A stretch of DNA of 8,780 nt from Deltaproteobacteria bacterium (GCA_019309685.1 JAFDFT010000148.1:1-8780), one strand, 5' to 3'; positions 1 to 6,026 are shown, numbered from the stretch's first letter. Program-made: numbers and translations. The notes: a model not told the origin generated them from the letters alone.

Positions 1-458
1 GCGTAAAACTCGCATTGAAGGGGGATAAGCAATGAATCCGCTGCCGTCATGGCATTAACAGTTAAAAGGCTCAGCGAAGGCGGACAATCGATAATAATAT
101 ATTCATAAGTATCGGCTACCTCCGAAAGGAGCTTTTTAAGGACAGTTTCACGTTCGGGAGCTGACATCATTTCCACTTCAAACCCGATAAGTTCCATCTG
201 GGACGGAAGGATTTTTAGCGTTTCGATAGCACTATCAACTATAATATCACCTGCTACCACTTCTCCTATGAGACCATGGTAAAGTGTTCGATGAATACCG
301 GCTTTATCGAGTCCTACTCCGGTGGTAGCGTTTGCCTGCGGATCGCAATCCACCAGAAGTGTCTTTTTCTCTGAAACAGCCAGCGATGCTGACAGGTTTA
401 TGGCGGTCGTTGTTTTTCCCACGCCACCTTTTTGGTTGGCTAATATAAGAACATAAAT
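1..458 (-). CDS. parA: ParA/Soj chromosome-partitioning ATPase (N-terminal part, runs off the window)
   Basis: ParA-type P-loop ATPase that works with ParB and parS DNA in chromosome segregation. Counting from codon 458-456, the deviant Walker A KGGVGKTT is at residues 10-17, the A' motif LLVDCDPQAN at 34-43 and the Walker B region YIIIDCPPS at 120-128, followed by the typical VNAMTAADSLLIPLQCEFY. The reading frame is clean through 152 codons and then leaves the window. The start is abnormal. In frame, the ANQKGG segment is preceded only by ATT-TAT-GTT-CTT-ATA-TTA-GCC and then a TGA at 459-461. An in-frame ATG lies at 486-488, but upstream of that TGA. The ATG at 452-454 is out of frame and closes after four codons. 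Either ATT is used as start (it would give a normal-looking first beta strand, IYVLILANQ), or the 5' end carries a mutation or sequencing error. I see no clear Shine-Dalgarno. Family call is very secure; start is not. Confidence 0.93.
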   Translation of the reverse strand, partial: MYVLILANQKGGVGKTTTAINLSASLAVSEKKTLLVDCDPQANATTGVGLDKAGIHRTLYHGLIGEVVAGDIIVDSAIETLKILPSQMELIGFEVEMMSAPERETVLKKLLSEVADTYEYIIIDCPPSLSLLTVNAMTAADSLLIPLQCEFY

Positions 459-462
459 TCAG

Positions 463-477
463 CAGTCGGACCGACTG
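463..477. promoter_or_regulatory. Perfect inverted repeat next to the parA start
   Basis: CAGTCGG-A-CCGACTG has perfect 7-bp arms around one central base. It lies 4 bp upstream of the in-frame TGA and within 20 bp of the probable parA initiation region. It is GC-rich inside a strongly AT-rich spacer, so it may be an operator or a short RNA hairpin acting on parA. It does not resemble the usual parS 16-mer (TGTTNCACGTGAAACA). Function is inferred only from symmetry and position. Confidence 0.4.
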
Positions 478-500
478 GCAATTAGCATGAATTTTACTTA

Positions 501-530
501 TTGATTTTAAACATTTAAACATACTATACT
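501..530 (+). promoter_or_regulatory. Candidate sigma70 promoter for the M48 peptidase gene
   Basis: TTGATT (501-506) and TATACT (525-530) are separated by 18 bp and face the peptidase gene. This would leave an untranslated leader of about 130 bases. The match is fair at -10 (5 of 6) and weak at -35 (4 of 6). The region is so AT-rich that chance matches are likely. Confidence 0.3.
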
Positions 531-562
531 GTTTCTGTTCATACTATGTTTACTAATTAGTA
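520..562. repeat. Direct repeat and palindrome in the parA/M48 divergent spacer
   Basis: CATACTAT occurs at 520-527 and again at 540-547, exactly 20 bp apart (about two helical turns). It is followed at 551-562 by a perfect 12-bp palindrome, TACTAATTAGTA. The first copy overlaps the candidate -10 box at 525-530. The arrangement could bind a regulator shared by the two divergent genes, but low complexity makes chance a fair alternative. The rest of 459-669 shows no gene. Confidence 0.3.
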
Positions 563-669
563 CCGATCCATAAATAGAAAAAATTTAAGAAGTAAAAAAT
601 TGAGTCCTCACATGGATTATTTCAGAAATTTTTAGCGTGTCTTCGCCAACCGGGAAGGGAATATAAAGC

Positions 670-2163
670 ATGTTTTTAAGACCTTTTATAAAGCAAATTT
701 CCTTATTCTCTTTTTTCATTTTCTTTTTCAGCATACTATTACCGGGACTGGCTGAAGGCATTTCAGCAAAAAAGGAACAGGAGCTATCTGAAGAATTTTT
801 GAAGGCCGTTTTTAAACGTTTTGAGATCATAGACGACCCGCTGATCGTTAAGTATATTAACAATATTGGAAACAGAATTGTTGCAACACTGCCCCCCCAG
901 CCCTTCAAATATCATTTTTATGTCATAAAGGAAGACGCATATAATGCGTTTGCCGGGCCCGCCGGTCATATCTTCATATTCAGCGGCTTAATTGAGGCAA
1001 TGGATAACGAGGAGGAGCTTGCGGGAATAATCGGACATGAAATATCTCATGTGGTTTGCCGCCACATTTCTAAAAGGATAGAAAGATCAAAAAAAATAAG
1101 CGCTTTATCTTTAGCAGGGATAGCGGCCGGCATATTACTTGGAATCGCCGGAGCCGGCGAAGCCGCACAGGCGGTTATGGTGGGATCACAGGCGGCAGGA
1201 CATTCCGCCGCGCTGGCATATAGCCGCGAGGATGAAATGCAGGCTGACGAAATTGGTTTGAAATATTTAAAAAAAGCAGGATACAACGGAAAAGAATTAA
1301 TAACCATTTTACAAAAAATCAAAAGAGTACAGTGGTTTGGTCCAAAACAGATTCCAACATACTTAACAACACATCCCGCCATCGATGACCGTATCATTTA
1401 TATTGGAAGCTGGCTTGAAGTTCATGGGAAAAAGGGTAAAAAACCAATTCGAAGAAGTTCAAGCGACTTTCAAAGGGCCCAGGCAAGACTTTTTATAAAA
1501 TACGGTGATAAAAATAAAGTATTGCAAAGATTTAAGGCCAAGGTGACTAACCATCCCGGCGATCCTATGGTACATTATCAATATGGCCTGATCCTTGAAA
1601 GAGTCGGCCACCGGAAAGATGCCATTAATCACCTGAAAATCGCTTTAGAAAAAAATATTTTTGATTCGGCTATTCTTTATGATCTTGGAAGAATTTATTT
1701 TCTTGATGGACGTTTTGAAGAAGCATTGAGATCGCTAAAAAGCGCGGAAAGCATCTCATCGTATGATCCTGAAGGCCGCTTTTTCCTCGGCAGGACACTT
1801 CTTGCCCTTGGAAGGTTGAATGAATCCTTATCCGTATTTAATGACCTCATTGAAAATAATTCGGAATACACTGAGGCCTTCTATTTTATCGGTAAAATCT
1901 ATGGCAAGCAGGGGAATCTGGGGGATGCCCATTTACACCTTGGGACATATTACAAAGAAAGAGGTGATCTGAAAAATGGCATCTTTCATTTGAAGAAGGC
2001 ATTAAAATATGTAAAAGATCCTGTGAAAAAGAAGAAAATTGAAAAGATGATAGAAGACGGCAGGAAACGGAATTTTGCAGAAGAAAAACCAGAAAAAGCA
2101 AATAAACCTATAAGGCCGAACAGATCACGTACCCGCAATTTCACCCGCAATCCAGTAAGATAA
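670..2163 (+). CDS. Exported M48 metallopeptidase with C-terminal TPR repeats (BepA/YfgC-like)
   Basis: Zinc metalloprotease of the M48 family with the BepA architecture; BepA helps assemble or degrade outer-membrane proteins in the periplasm. The 497-residue product has a signal peptide (R4 and K8, a very Phe-rich core at 10-26, likely cleavage after LA at 27-28). The catalytic HEISH motif is at 123-127 and the third zinc ligand E189 lies in SREDEMQADE. A Gly/Ala-rich hydrophobic stretch at 144-180 would form the active-site lid or membrane-facing loop. THPAIDDR (234-241) holds the His that acts as a regulatory switch in BepA. From about 300 to 445, four to five units with 34-residue spacing are TPRs, followed by a basic tail. 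The start is supported by GGGAAGGGA ending 9 bp before the ATG. It stands alone, divergent from parA. All catalytic residues are present, so it should be active. Its precise substrate cannot be read from sequence. Confidence 0.93.
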   Translation: MFLRPFIKQISLFSFFIFFFSILLPGLAEGISAKKEQELSEEFLKAVFKRFEIIDDPLIVKYINNIGNRIVATLPPQPFKYHFYVIKEDAYNAFAGPAGHIFIFSGLIEAMDNEEELAGIIGHEISHVVCRHISKRIERSKKISALSLAGIAAGILLGIAGAGEAAQAVMVGSQAAGHSAALAYSREDEMQADEIGLKYLKKAGYNGKELITILQKIKRVQWFGPKQIPTYLTTHPAIDDRIIYIGSWLEVHGKKGKKPIRRSSSDFQRAQARLFIKYGDKNKVLQRFKAKVTNHPGDPMVHYQYGLILERVGHRKDAINHLKIALEKNIFDSAILYDLGRIYFLDGRFEEALRSLKSAESISSYDPEGRFFLGRTLLALGRLNESLSVFNDLIENNSEYTEAFYFIGKIYGKQGNLGDAHLHLGTYYKERGDLKNGIFHLKKALKYVKDPVKKKKIEKMIEDGRKRNFAEEKPEKANKPIRPNRSRTRNFTRNPVR

Positions 2164-2197
2164 TCAAATCAAGCCGAAACAGAAAAGACACTTTTTT

Positions 2198-2244
2198 GAA
2201 CAACGAATGTCGAATGCTGAATATCGAACACCGAATCACGAAGG
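2198..2244. repeat. Degenerate 7-bp tandem repeat, seven copies
   Basis: The trinucleotide GAA starts at 2198, 2205, 2212, 2219, 2226, 2233 and 2240, exactly every 7 bases. The units are GAACAAC, GAATGTC, GAATGCT, GAATATC, GAACACC, GAATCAC and a partial GAAGG. The consensus is roughly GAATNTC. It lies 35 bp after the M48 peptidase stop codon. The period is not a multiple of three and nothing suggests translation. Such heptamer arrays usually expand by slipped-strand mispairing; the sequence drift between units here suggests an old array. Confidence 0.8.
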
Positions 2245-2450
2245 TTTTTATATTTTTTCGTTTTTTTTGGCATTCTCTATATCTTAAAGCTTTCCTTCGA
2301 TATTGTTAAATAAGATTGTTGTAATCAATAAAAATATTCAGTCATCCGCAAAAGACAAGTGTATGTATTTCTATGGATTCCCCGATAATTTAGGCTTTTT
2401 AGATAACCAGAAAGAAAAATATACGTAACAACCATCAGCCGTATACCCAG

Positions 2451-2508
2451 CCGTCATCACCCGGCCCACCGAACAAGTCGGAGGACAAGCTTGACCGGGC
2501 GATCCAGG
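2451..2508. repeat. REP-like imperfect palindrome
   Basis: ATCACCCGG at 2456-2464 pairs with CCGGGCGAT at 2495-2503 (8 of 9 pairs). It is flanked by the typical outer words CGTC and CCAGGG. The form CGTCATCACCCGG...CCGGGNGATCCAGG is that of dispersed proteobacterial intergenic palindromes. The arms are separated by about 30 bases containing a smaller hairpin (CCGA 2469-2472 with TCGG 2478-2481), so this copy may carry an internal insertion. It is much richer in GC than the DNA on either side. Confidence 0.6.
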
Positions 2509-2514
2509 GTTACA

Positions 2515-2690
2515 GATAAAATTATGATATTTATACCTCAATTGAGCGAAAGTTGAGGATGCTCCAGCTTCCCCGGCGACGGGATCTACGCTTCGCTCCG
2601 ACAAGGCATCAAGGGTGAAGCCGTAATAATCTACTGCGAATCCTTGATAACGCAGAAGATGGGGCATTATCGACTTTCCCGGAGGGTAAA
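2515..2690. repeat. Non-coding block with internal inverted repeats, probably a dispersed element
   Basis: This stretch is GC-richer than its flanks and holds several inverted repeats: CCTCAA/TTGAGG (2536-2541 with 2553-2558), the palindrome CTCAATTGAG (2537-2546) and ATCAAGG/CCTTGAT (2608-2614 with 2642-2648). It abuts the REP-like palindrome. The minus-strand open frame across it (2371-2667) has no ribosome site and runs straight through both repeats, so I do not call it a gene. I infer a decayed or miniature dispersed element; only copies elsewhere in the genome would prove this. Confidence 0.4.
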
Positions 2691-2724
2691 TAAAATGAAA
2701 ATAAAGAATGATATTTATACCTCA
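2524..2724. repeat. 17-bp direct repeats bracketing the repeat block
   Basis: ATGATATTTATACCTCA occurs identically at 2524-2540 and 2708-2724, 184 bp apart. The copies bracket most of the GC-richer block. A perfect 17-bp match in under 200 bp is unlikely by chance. It could be a duplication made when the block was inserted, or the ends of two related repeats. The remaining parts of the 2164-2877 gap are AT-rich and show no clear terminator. Confidence 0.6.
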
Positions 2725-2784
2725 TCTATAGAAGATATACAAAAAAAATATATTTCTAAACGTTTAGTTATTTATATCTTTTAA
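2695..2784 (+). CDS. Possible 29-residue small protein (doubtful)
   Basis: The sequence GGAGGG (2681-2686) stands 8 bp before ATG 2695, which opens 29 codons ending at TAA 2782-2784. The product starts MKIKNDIYTSS and ends KRLVIYIF, rich in Lys, Ile and Tyr. Beyond the good ribosome site there is no support: the peptide matches nothing I know, the composition follows the AT-rich DNA, and part of it lies in the 17-bp repeat. A 12-bp palindrome, CTAAACGTTTAG, lies inside at 2756-2767. Quite possibly not a gene. Confidence 0.15.
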   Translation: MKIKNDIYTSSIEDIQKKYISKRLVIYIF

Positions 2785-2877
2785 ACACTTCACTCGATCA
2801 ATCGAATCCTAAATCCTTAGAAGCCTTTTTTTATATCCACTCTTTTGGAGATAATCCAAAAAATAAAATATACTCAT

Positions 2878-4902
2878 CTAAAGATGATCAAAATGAGAAA
2901 ACTGCATGGAGAACGTCCCTCTTCCCTGTGTGCTAGACCTCAATGAAGTTGAATAACCAAACATATTTGACAGCGGAACAACTGCCTGTATTACCTGCAA
3001 ACCTGTCTTGTGCTCTACTGATTCAATCTTTCCGCCGCGGGAATTAAGATCACCGATCACATCTCCCATAAAGGCTTCAGGAACAAATATTTCTACTTTC
3101 ATGATGGGATCCAGCAGAAAAGACTTCCCATTTGCCAGGCCGTCCTTGCATGCCACGGAAGCACTCACCGTATACGCCAATTCCGTCCCAAGCGACTCCT
3201 TAAACGCCCCGCCTGAGAGAATAGCCTCAACATCTACCACCGGGTACCCCATCAACGTGCCACTTTCAAGAGATTCCATGACTCCTTTTTGAATAGCTGG
3301 AATATAAACATCCGGGATAGCCTCATCTTTCATATCAACCGAAAATTTGTTGCCGGCTCCTCGATCCAGGGGCTTCATGATTAGATTGACTTCTCCATAA
3401 TGACGTTGTCCTGCAATTTCTTTATCAAAAACCGCTCTGCCGGTGCTCGCCTTCTCTATCGTCTCTCGATAAACGACCTGCGGTTTGCCCACATTTACAT
3501 TTGTTTTGAATTCACGCTGCATTCGGCTGATAATCACTTCAAGATGCAGCTCTCCCATACCGGACAAAATCATCTGGCCGGTATCTTCATCTTCTTTCAC
3601 CTGAAGGGTTGGATCTTCAGCCGTAAACTTCTCAAGAACCTGTTCAAGACGCTCCTGATCTGAATGGGTTTTCGGCTCCACAGCTACAGATATGACCGGT
3701 TCATAAAAGTCAATATTTTCAAGCAGCACCGGATGATCAACCGAGCACAGAGTTTCGCCTGTTGAAGACTCCTTTAATCCAACAACGCCTACAATACTTC
3801 CGGCCCCTGCGCTATCAATCCGTTCTCTTTTATTCGCATGCATACTGAGTATCCGTGCAAGTTTTTCTTTGACCCCACGGGAAGGGTTGTATACATCTCC
3901 GCCGCTCTTTATTTTTCCGCTATAAATTCTGACAAACGAAAGCTTTCTTCCTTCTATCATTGATACTTTAAATATAAGAGCTGCAAGAGGCGCAGTATCG
4001 CTCGCTTTGCACTCTATGGGTGCTTCAGTATCGGGGTTTATTCCTTTCATTGGCGGAATATCGATAGGGCTCGGCAGAAACTGAACAATCGCGTCTAAAA
4101 GCGGCTGCATCCCTTTGTTCTTCAGTGCAGAACCGCATAAAATCGGAACAGCTTCCAGGTTAATGGTCGCTTTCCGGATAGCGGCAATAATTCGCTCGTT
4201 ATCAATTTCTTTTTCCGCCAGATATGCCTCCATGATTTCATCATCATTTTCTGCCAGCATCTCAATAAGCTTATCGCGATACATTTCAGCATCATCAATA
4301 TATGTATCAGGTATAGGACCGGTTGAAAATGTTTCCCCCAGTGATTCATCATCCCACACAAATAATTTCATAGTTATCAGGTCTATGATACCTTCAAAAT
4401 TTTCTTCCGAGCCTGCCGGGAGCTGCAGTGCCAGGGGATTTGCGTTTAAACGCTTTTTCATCATATCAATGGCCCCGAAAAAATCAGCGCCGATTCTGTC
4501 GAGTTTATTTATAAACGCAATTTTTGGCACCAAGTATTTATCGGCCTGGCGCCATACGGTTTCCGATTGCGGCTCAACACCGCCAACTGCGCAAAAAACC
4601 CCTACAGCCCCATCAAGCACTCTTAATGATCTTTCGACCTCTATGGTAAAATCGACATGACCCGGTGTATCGATAATATGTATTTCATTGTCCTTCCACT
4701 GACACGTAGTCACTGCGGATGTGATGGTTATCCCCCGTTCCTGTTCGTCCTGCATCCAGTCCATAACAGCTTCACCATCATGCACCTCACCCATTTTATG
4801 AGAGCGGCCAGTGTAGTACAATACCCGTTCTGTGACGGTTGTCTTCCCCGCGTCAATATGCGCAATGATGCCGATATTTCTTATTTTTTCAATTTTACTC
4901 AT
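2878..4902 (-). CDS. fusA: Elongation factor G, stand-alone paralogue type
   Basis: Ribosomal translocase GTPase, also used in ribosome recycling. The 674-residue product has all five G motifs: AHIDAGKTT (14-22), switch I with DWMQDEQERGITITSA (48-63), DTPGH (78-82), NKLD (132-135) and GSALK (257-261). Domain II (about 300-400), domain III with GQMILSGMGELHLEV (442-456), domain IV (about 475-595) and domain V to the C-terminus are all recognisable. It is somewhat shorter than the usual 690-700 residues. No rpsL, rpsG or tuf flanks it, so it is not the str-operon copy and is probably a second EF-G. At the domain IV tip, where E. coli has GSYHDVDSSELAF with the key His583, this protein has GAFKESLGTELAY, giving Lys568 and loss of the DSS. 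The ribosome site is weak (GGA about 10 bp before ATG). EF-G identity is certain; subgroup and role (translocation, recycling or stress) are open. Confidence 0.96.
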   Translation of the reverse strand: MSKIEKIRNIGIIAHIDAGKTTVTERVLYYTGRSHKMGEVHDGEAVMDWMQDEQERGITITSAVTTCQWKDNEIHIIDTPGHVDFTIEVERSLRVLDGAVGVFCAVGGVEPQSETVWRQADKYLVPKIAFINKLDRIGADFFGAIDMMKKRLNANPLALQLPAGSEENFEGIIDLITMKLFVWDDESLGETFSTGPIPDTYIDDAEMYRDKLIEMLAENDDEIMEAYLAEKEIDNERIIAAIRKATINLEAVPILCGSALKNKGMQPLLDAIVQFLPSPIDIPPMKGINPDTEAPIECKASDTAPLAALIFKVSMIEGRKLSFVRIYSGKIKSGGDVYNPSRGVKEKLARILSMHANKRERIDSAGAGSIVGVVGLKESSTGETLCSVDHPVLLENIDFYEPVISVAVEPKTHSDQERLEQVLEKFTAEDPTLQVKEDEDTGQMILSGMGELHLEVIISRMQREFKTNVNVGKPQVVYRETIEKASTGRAVFDKEIAGQRHYGEVNLIMKPLDRGAGNKFSVDMKDEAIPDVYIPAIQKGVMESLESGTLMGYPVVDVEAILSGGAFKESLGTELAYTVSASVACKDGLANGKSFLLDPIMKVEIFVPEAFMGDVIGDLNSRGGKIESVEHKTGLQVIQAVVPLSNMFGYSTSLRSSTQGRGTFSMQFSHFDHL

Positions 4903-4947
4903 TTTTAATTCATCCGGATAAAACAGAAAGTCCCATAAGGAAGTCGA

Positions 4948-4976
4948 CTTTTAAGCCAATACCTGTATTATGTCAA
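4948..4976 (-). promoter_or_regulatory. Sigma70 promoter for the EF-G gene
   Basis: Read on the minus strand, a perfect TTGACA (4976-4971) is followed after exactly 17 bp by TAAAAG (4953-4948; 4 of 6 at -10). Transcription would begin near 4941, leaving a leader of about 39 bases before the ATG at 4902. A dedicated promoter fits the isolated position of this gene. Confidence 0.6.
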
Positions 4977-5066
4977 GGAGAGATAAGTATCTGGCGTTAT
5001 CTTGGATTATTAATTTGGGAAGCGGATAGATAAAATAAATAAACTGAAAGTGTTATTTAAAATATG

Positions 5067-5099
5067 GTTGAACCGTTGGCATTTTCAACATACTGCCAA
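5067..5099. other. Interleaved inverted repeats with H-type pseudoknot topology
   Basis: Two perfect 6-bp inverted repeats overlap in the order A-B-A'-B': GTTGAA (5067-5072) with TTCAAC (5084-5089), and TTGGCA (5076-5081) with TGCCAA (5094-5099). They can form one compact pseudoknot or two competing hairpins. The site lies just downstream of the 60-residue gene on the minus strand and upstream of the EF-G promoter. No run of T follows, so a simple terminator is not supported. Confidence 0.35.
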
Positions 5100-5115
5100 A
5101 AAGAGTTGAATAAAA

Positions 5116-5298
5116 TCACTTCTCCTTTTCGCCCTCCAGTTCAGGTGCCCTGCCTGCCCCCTTTACTGTTTCTTCAACAGTCTGGTAAACAGTCCGAAAC
5201 GTATCATGAAAACCGGCAGGAGAAATCCTGCCGCATTCAATGAATTTAACAATGATTTCTTTAGTGGTTCTAAGAATCTGTTCGTCAACTGAAGCCAT
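5116..5298 (-). CDS. 60-residue hypothetical protein, MucR N-terminus-like
   Basis: Small soluble protein, probably a real gene: AAAGG stands 9 bp before the ATG, a promoter-like pair lies upstream, and the composition is protein-like. The core is ILRTTKEIIVKFIECGRISP (8-27) followed by AGFHDTFRTVYQTVEETV (28-45), then a charged tail ending EGEKEK. This spacing of hydrophobics recalls the N-terminal segment of MucR/Ros regulators (LTxxIVxxYVxxNxVxxxxLPxLIxxVHxxL), but there is no zinc finger or DNA-binding part. It has no signal peptide or membrane segment, and two helical segments are likely. It stands divergent from queF, with a 235-bp shared spacer. I infer a small oligomerising or regulatory protein; the MucR link is a resemblance, not an established homology. 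Confidence 0.7.
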   Translation of the reverse strand: MASVDEQILRTTKEIIVKFIECGRISPAGFHDTFRTVYQTVEETVKGAGRAPELEGEKEK

Positions 5299-5379
5299 TA
5301 TTGGAACCTTTGATGGTCAACTTCGATGATTTTATTCGCTTTTCTAATATTAATACTATTTTTATTTAATGATATTAAA

Positions 5380-5408
5380 TTGTTAACAAAAACTAAACCG
5401 CATGTCAA
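5380..5408 (-). promoter_or_regulatory. Candidate promoter for the 60-residue gene
   Basis: On the minus strand a perfect TTGACA (5408-5403) is followed after 17 bp by TAACAA (5385-5380), a poor -10 match (3 of 6). The leader would be about 75 bases. It stands back to back with the queF promoter in the same spacer. Confidence 0.4.
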
Positions 5409-5462
5409 GGATTTCCCATTTCCGTGTAGTTTCGTTTATCGGCCTTTGGAATTAATGGCAGT

Positions 5463-5491
5463 TTGACATCATCTCTCTTATTCATTATGAA
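5463..5491 (+). promoter_or_regulatory. Sigma70 promoter for queF
   Basis: Perfect TTGACA (5463-5468), a 17-bp spacer, then TATGAA (5486-5491; 4 of 6). Start of transcription near 5498 gives a leader of about 36 bases before the queF ATG. That leaves little room for a preQ1 riboswitch in the transcript. Confidence 0.6.
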
Positions 5492-5533
5492 TACGTTGTT
5501 TAAAAGAAAATCAACTCAAATAATACGCAAACC

Positions 5534-5938
5534 ATGAAAAAATCACCTGCAAAAAATTCAGGATATAAAATAGAAAGTCTGGATATTGTAAAAACCAGCG
5601 TTCTTGAAACCATCGCATATACATACAAAGATGTCCGTGATATTGAAATATGTATAGAACAACCTGAATTTACATCGGTTTGCCCCATGACCGGCCTTCC
5701 TGATTTTGGTACCATAACAATAAAATACCAGCCAAAAAACAAAATTATAGAGCTGAAATCACTGAAAGTTTATCTTCTCCAATTTAGAAATGTTGGAATC
5801 TTTTATGAACATGTTGTTAATCAAATCCTGGACAATCTTGTTTCAGTGCTTGAGCCAAAATGGTTAGAAGTATCAGGAGATTTCACAGCCAGAGGCGGGA
5901 TTACAACAAAGGTAAAAGCTGAATACAAGAGCGAATAA
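5534..5938 (+). CDS. queF: NADPH-dependent preQ0 reductase, QueF type I
   Basis: Cytosolic enzyme that reduces the nitrile of preQ0 to the amine of preQ1, the last free-base step before queuosine is built into tRNA. The 134-residue length fits the single-domain (YkvM) type. FTSVCPMTGLPDFG contains the nucleophile C50, which forms the thioimide, and the proton donor D57. ELKSLKVY (73-80) is the NADPH-binding signature, and GDFTARGG (115-122) is the typical C-terminal motif. In FRNVGIFYEHVVN, E92 matches the substrate-binding Glu, but Y91 sits where Bacillus subtilis QueF has His96 and many relatives have His. A TAA stop lies in frame upstream, so ATG 5534 is the first possible ATG. Its ribosome site is weak. 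It is transcribed alone from its own promoter and no other queuosine genes are nearby. Confidence 0.95.
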   Translation: MKKSPAKNSGYKIESLDIVKTSVLETIAYTYKDVRDIEICIEQPEFTSVCPMTGLPDFGTITIKYQPKNKIIELKSLKVYLLQFRNVGIFYEHVVNQILDNLVSVLEPKWLEVSGDFTARGGITTKVKAEYKSE

Positions 5939-5969
5939 CCTTTTTTGTTTATAAAAAAAGGGTGCACCC
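5939..5969 (+). terminator. Hairpin directly after queF
   Basis: CCTTTTTT (5939-5946) can pair with AAAAAAGG (5954-5961) over a 7-base loop, starting at the base after the queF stop. It runs into a perfect 10-bp palindrome, GGGTGCACCC (5960-5969). The T-rich arm could end transcripts, but the stem is weak and no T-run follows, so the terminator role is plausible rather than shown. Confidence 0.4.
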
Positions 5970-6026
5970 ATATATGTTACCCATCAAGCTTTTCCTTGAA
6001 AAAAGAAATGCAAGACTGCCAATAAT

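Noticed and set aside
459..461. TGA before parA as a selenocysteine codon
   Set aside because: No SECIS-like hairpin fits just downstream, ParA proteins have no reason for selenocysteine at the N-terminus, and the upstream ATG has no ribosome site.
2371..2667. Minus-strand open frame of 98 codons (MPHLLRYQGF...)
   Set aside because: No Shine-Dalgarno, it runs through a REP-like palindrome and a repeat block, and the translation has no domain character. Better explained as an open frame across GC-richer repeat DNA.
4115..4660. 181-codon open frame on the plus strand inside the EF-G gene
   Set aside because: It lies antisense to highly conserved EF-G sequence; its Ser-rich translation is the expected shadow of that coding strand.
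2878..4902. EF-G gene as part of a str operon or as a TetM-type resistance protein
   Set aside because: No rpsL, rpsG or tuf lies on either side, and domain IV and the C-terminus are EF-G-like rather than like ribosomal protection proteins.
5381..5400. ACAAAAACTAAA resembling the A-rich tail of a preQ1-I riboswitch upstream of queF
   Set aside because: No GC-rich aptamer stem precedes it, it lies about 135 bp from the start codon and upstream of the better promoter, so it would not be in the queF transcript.
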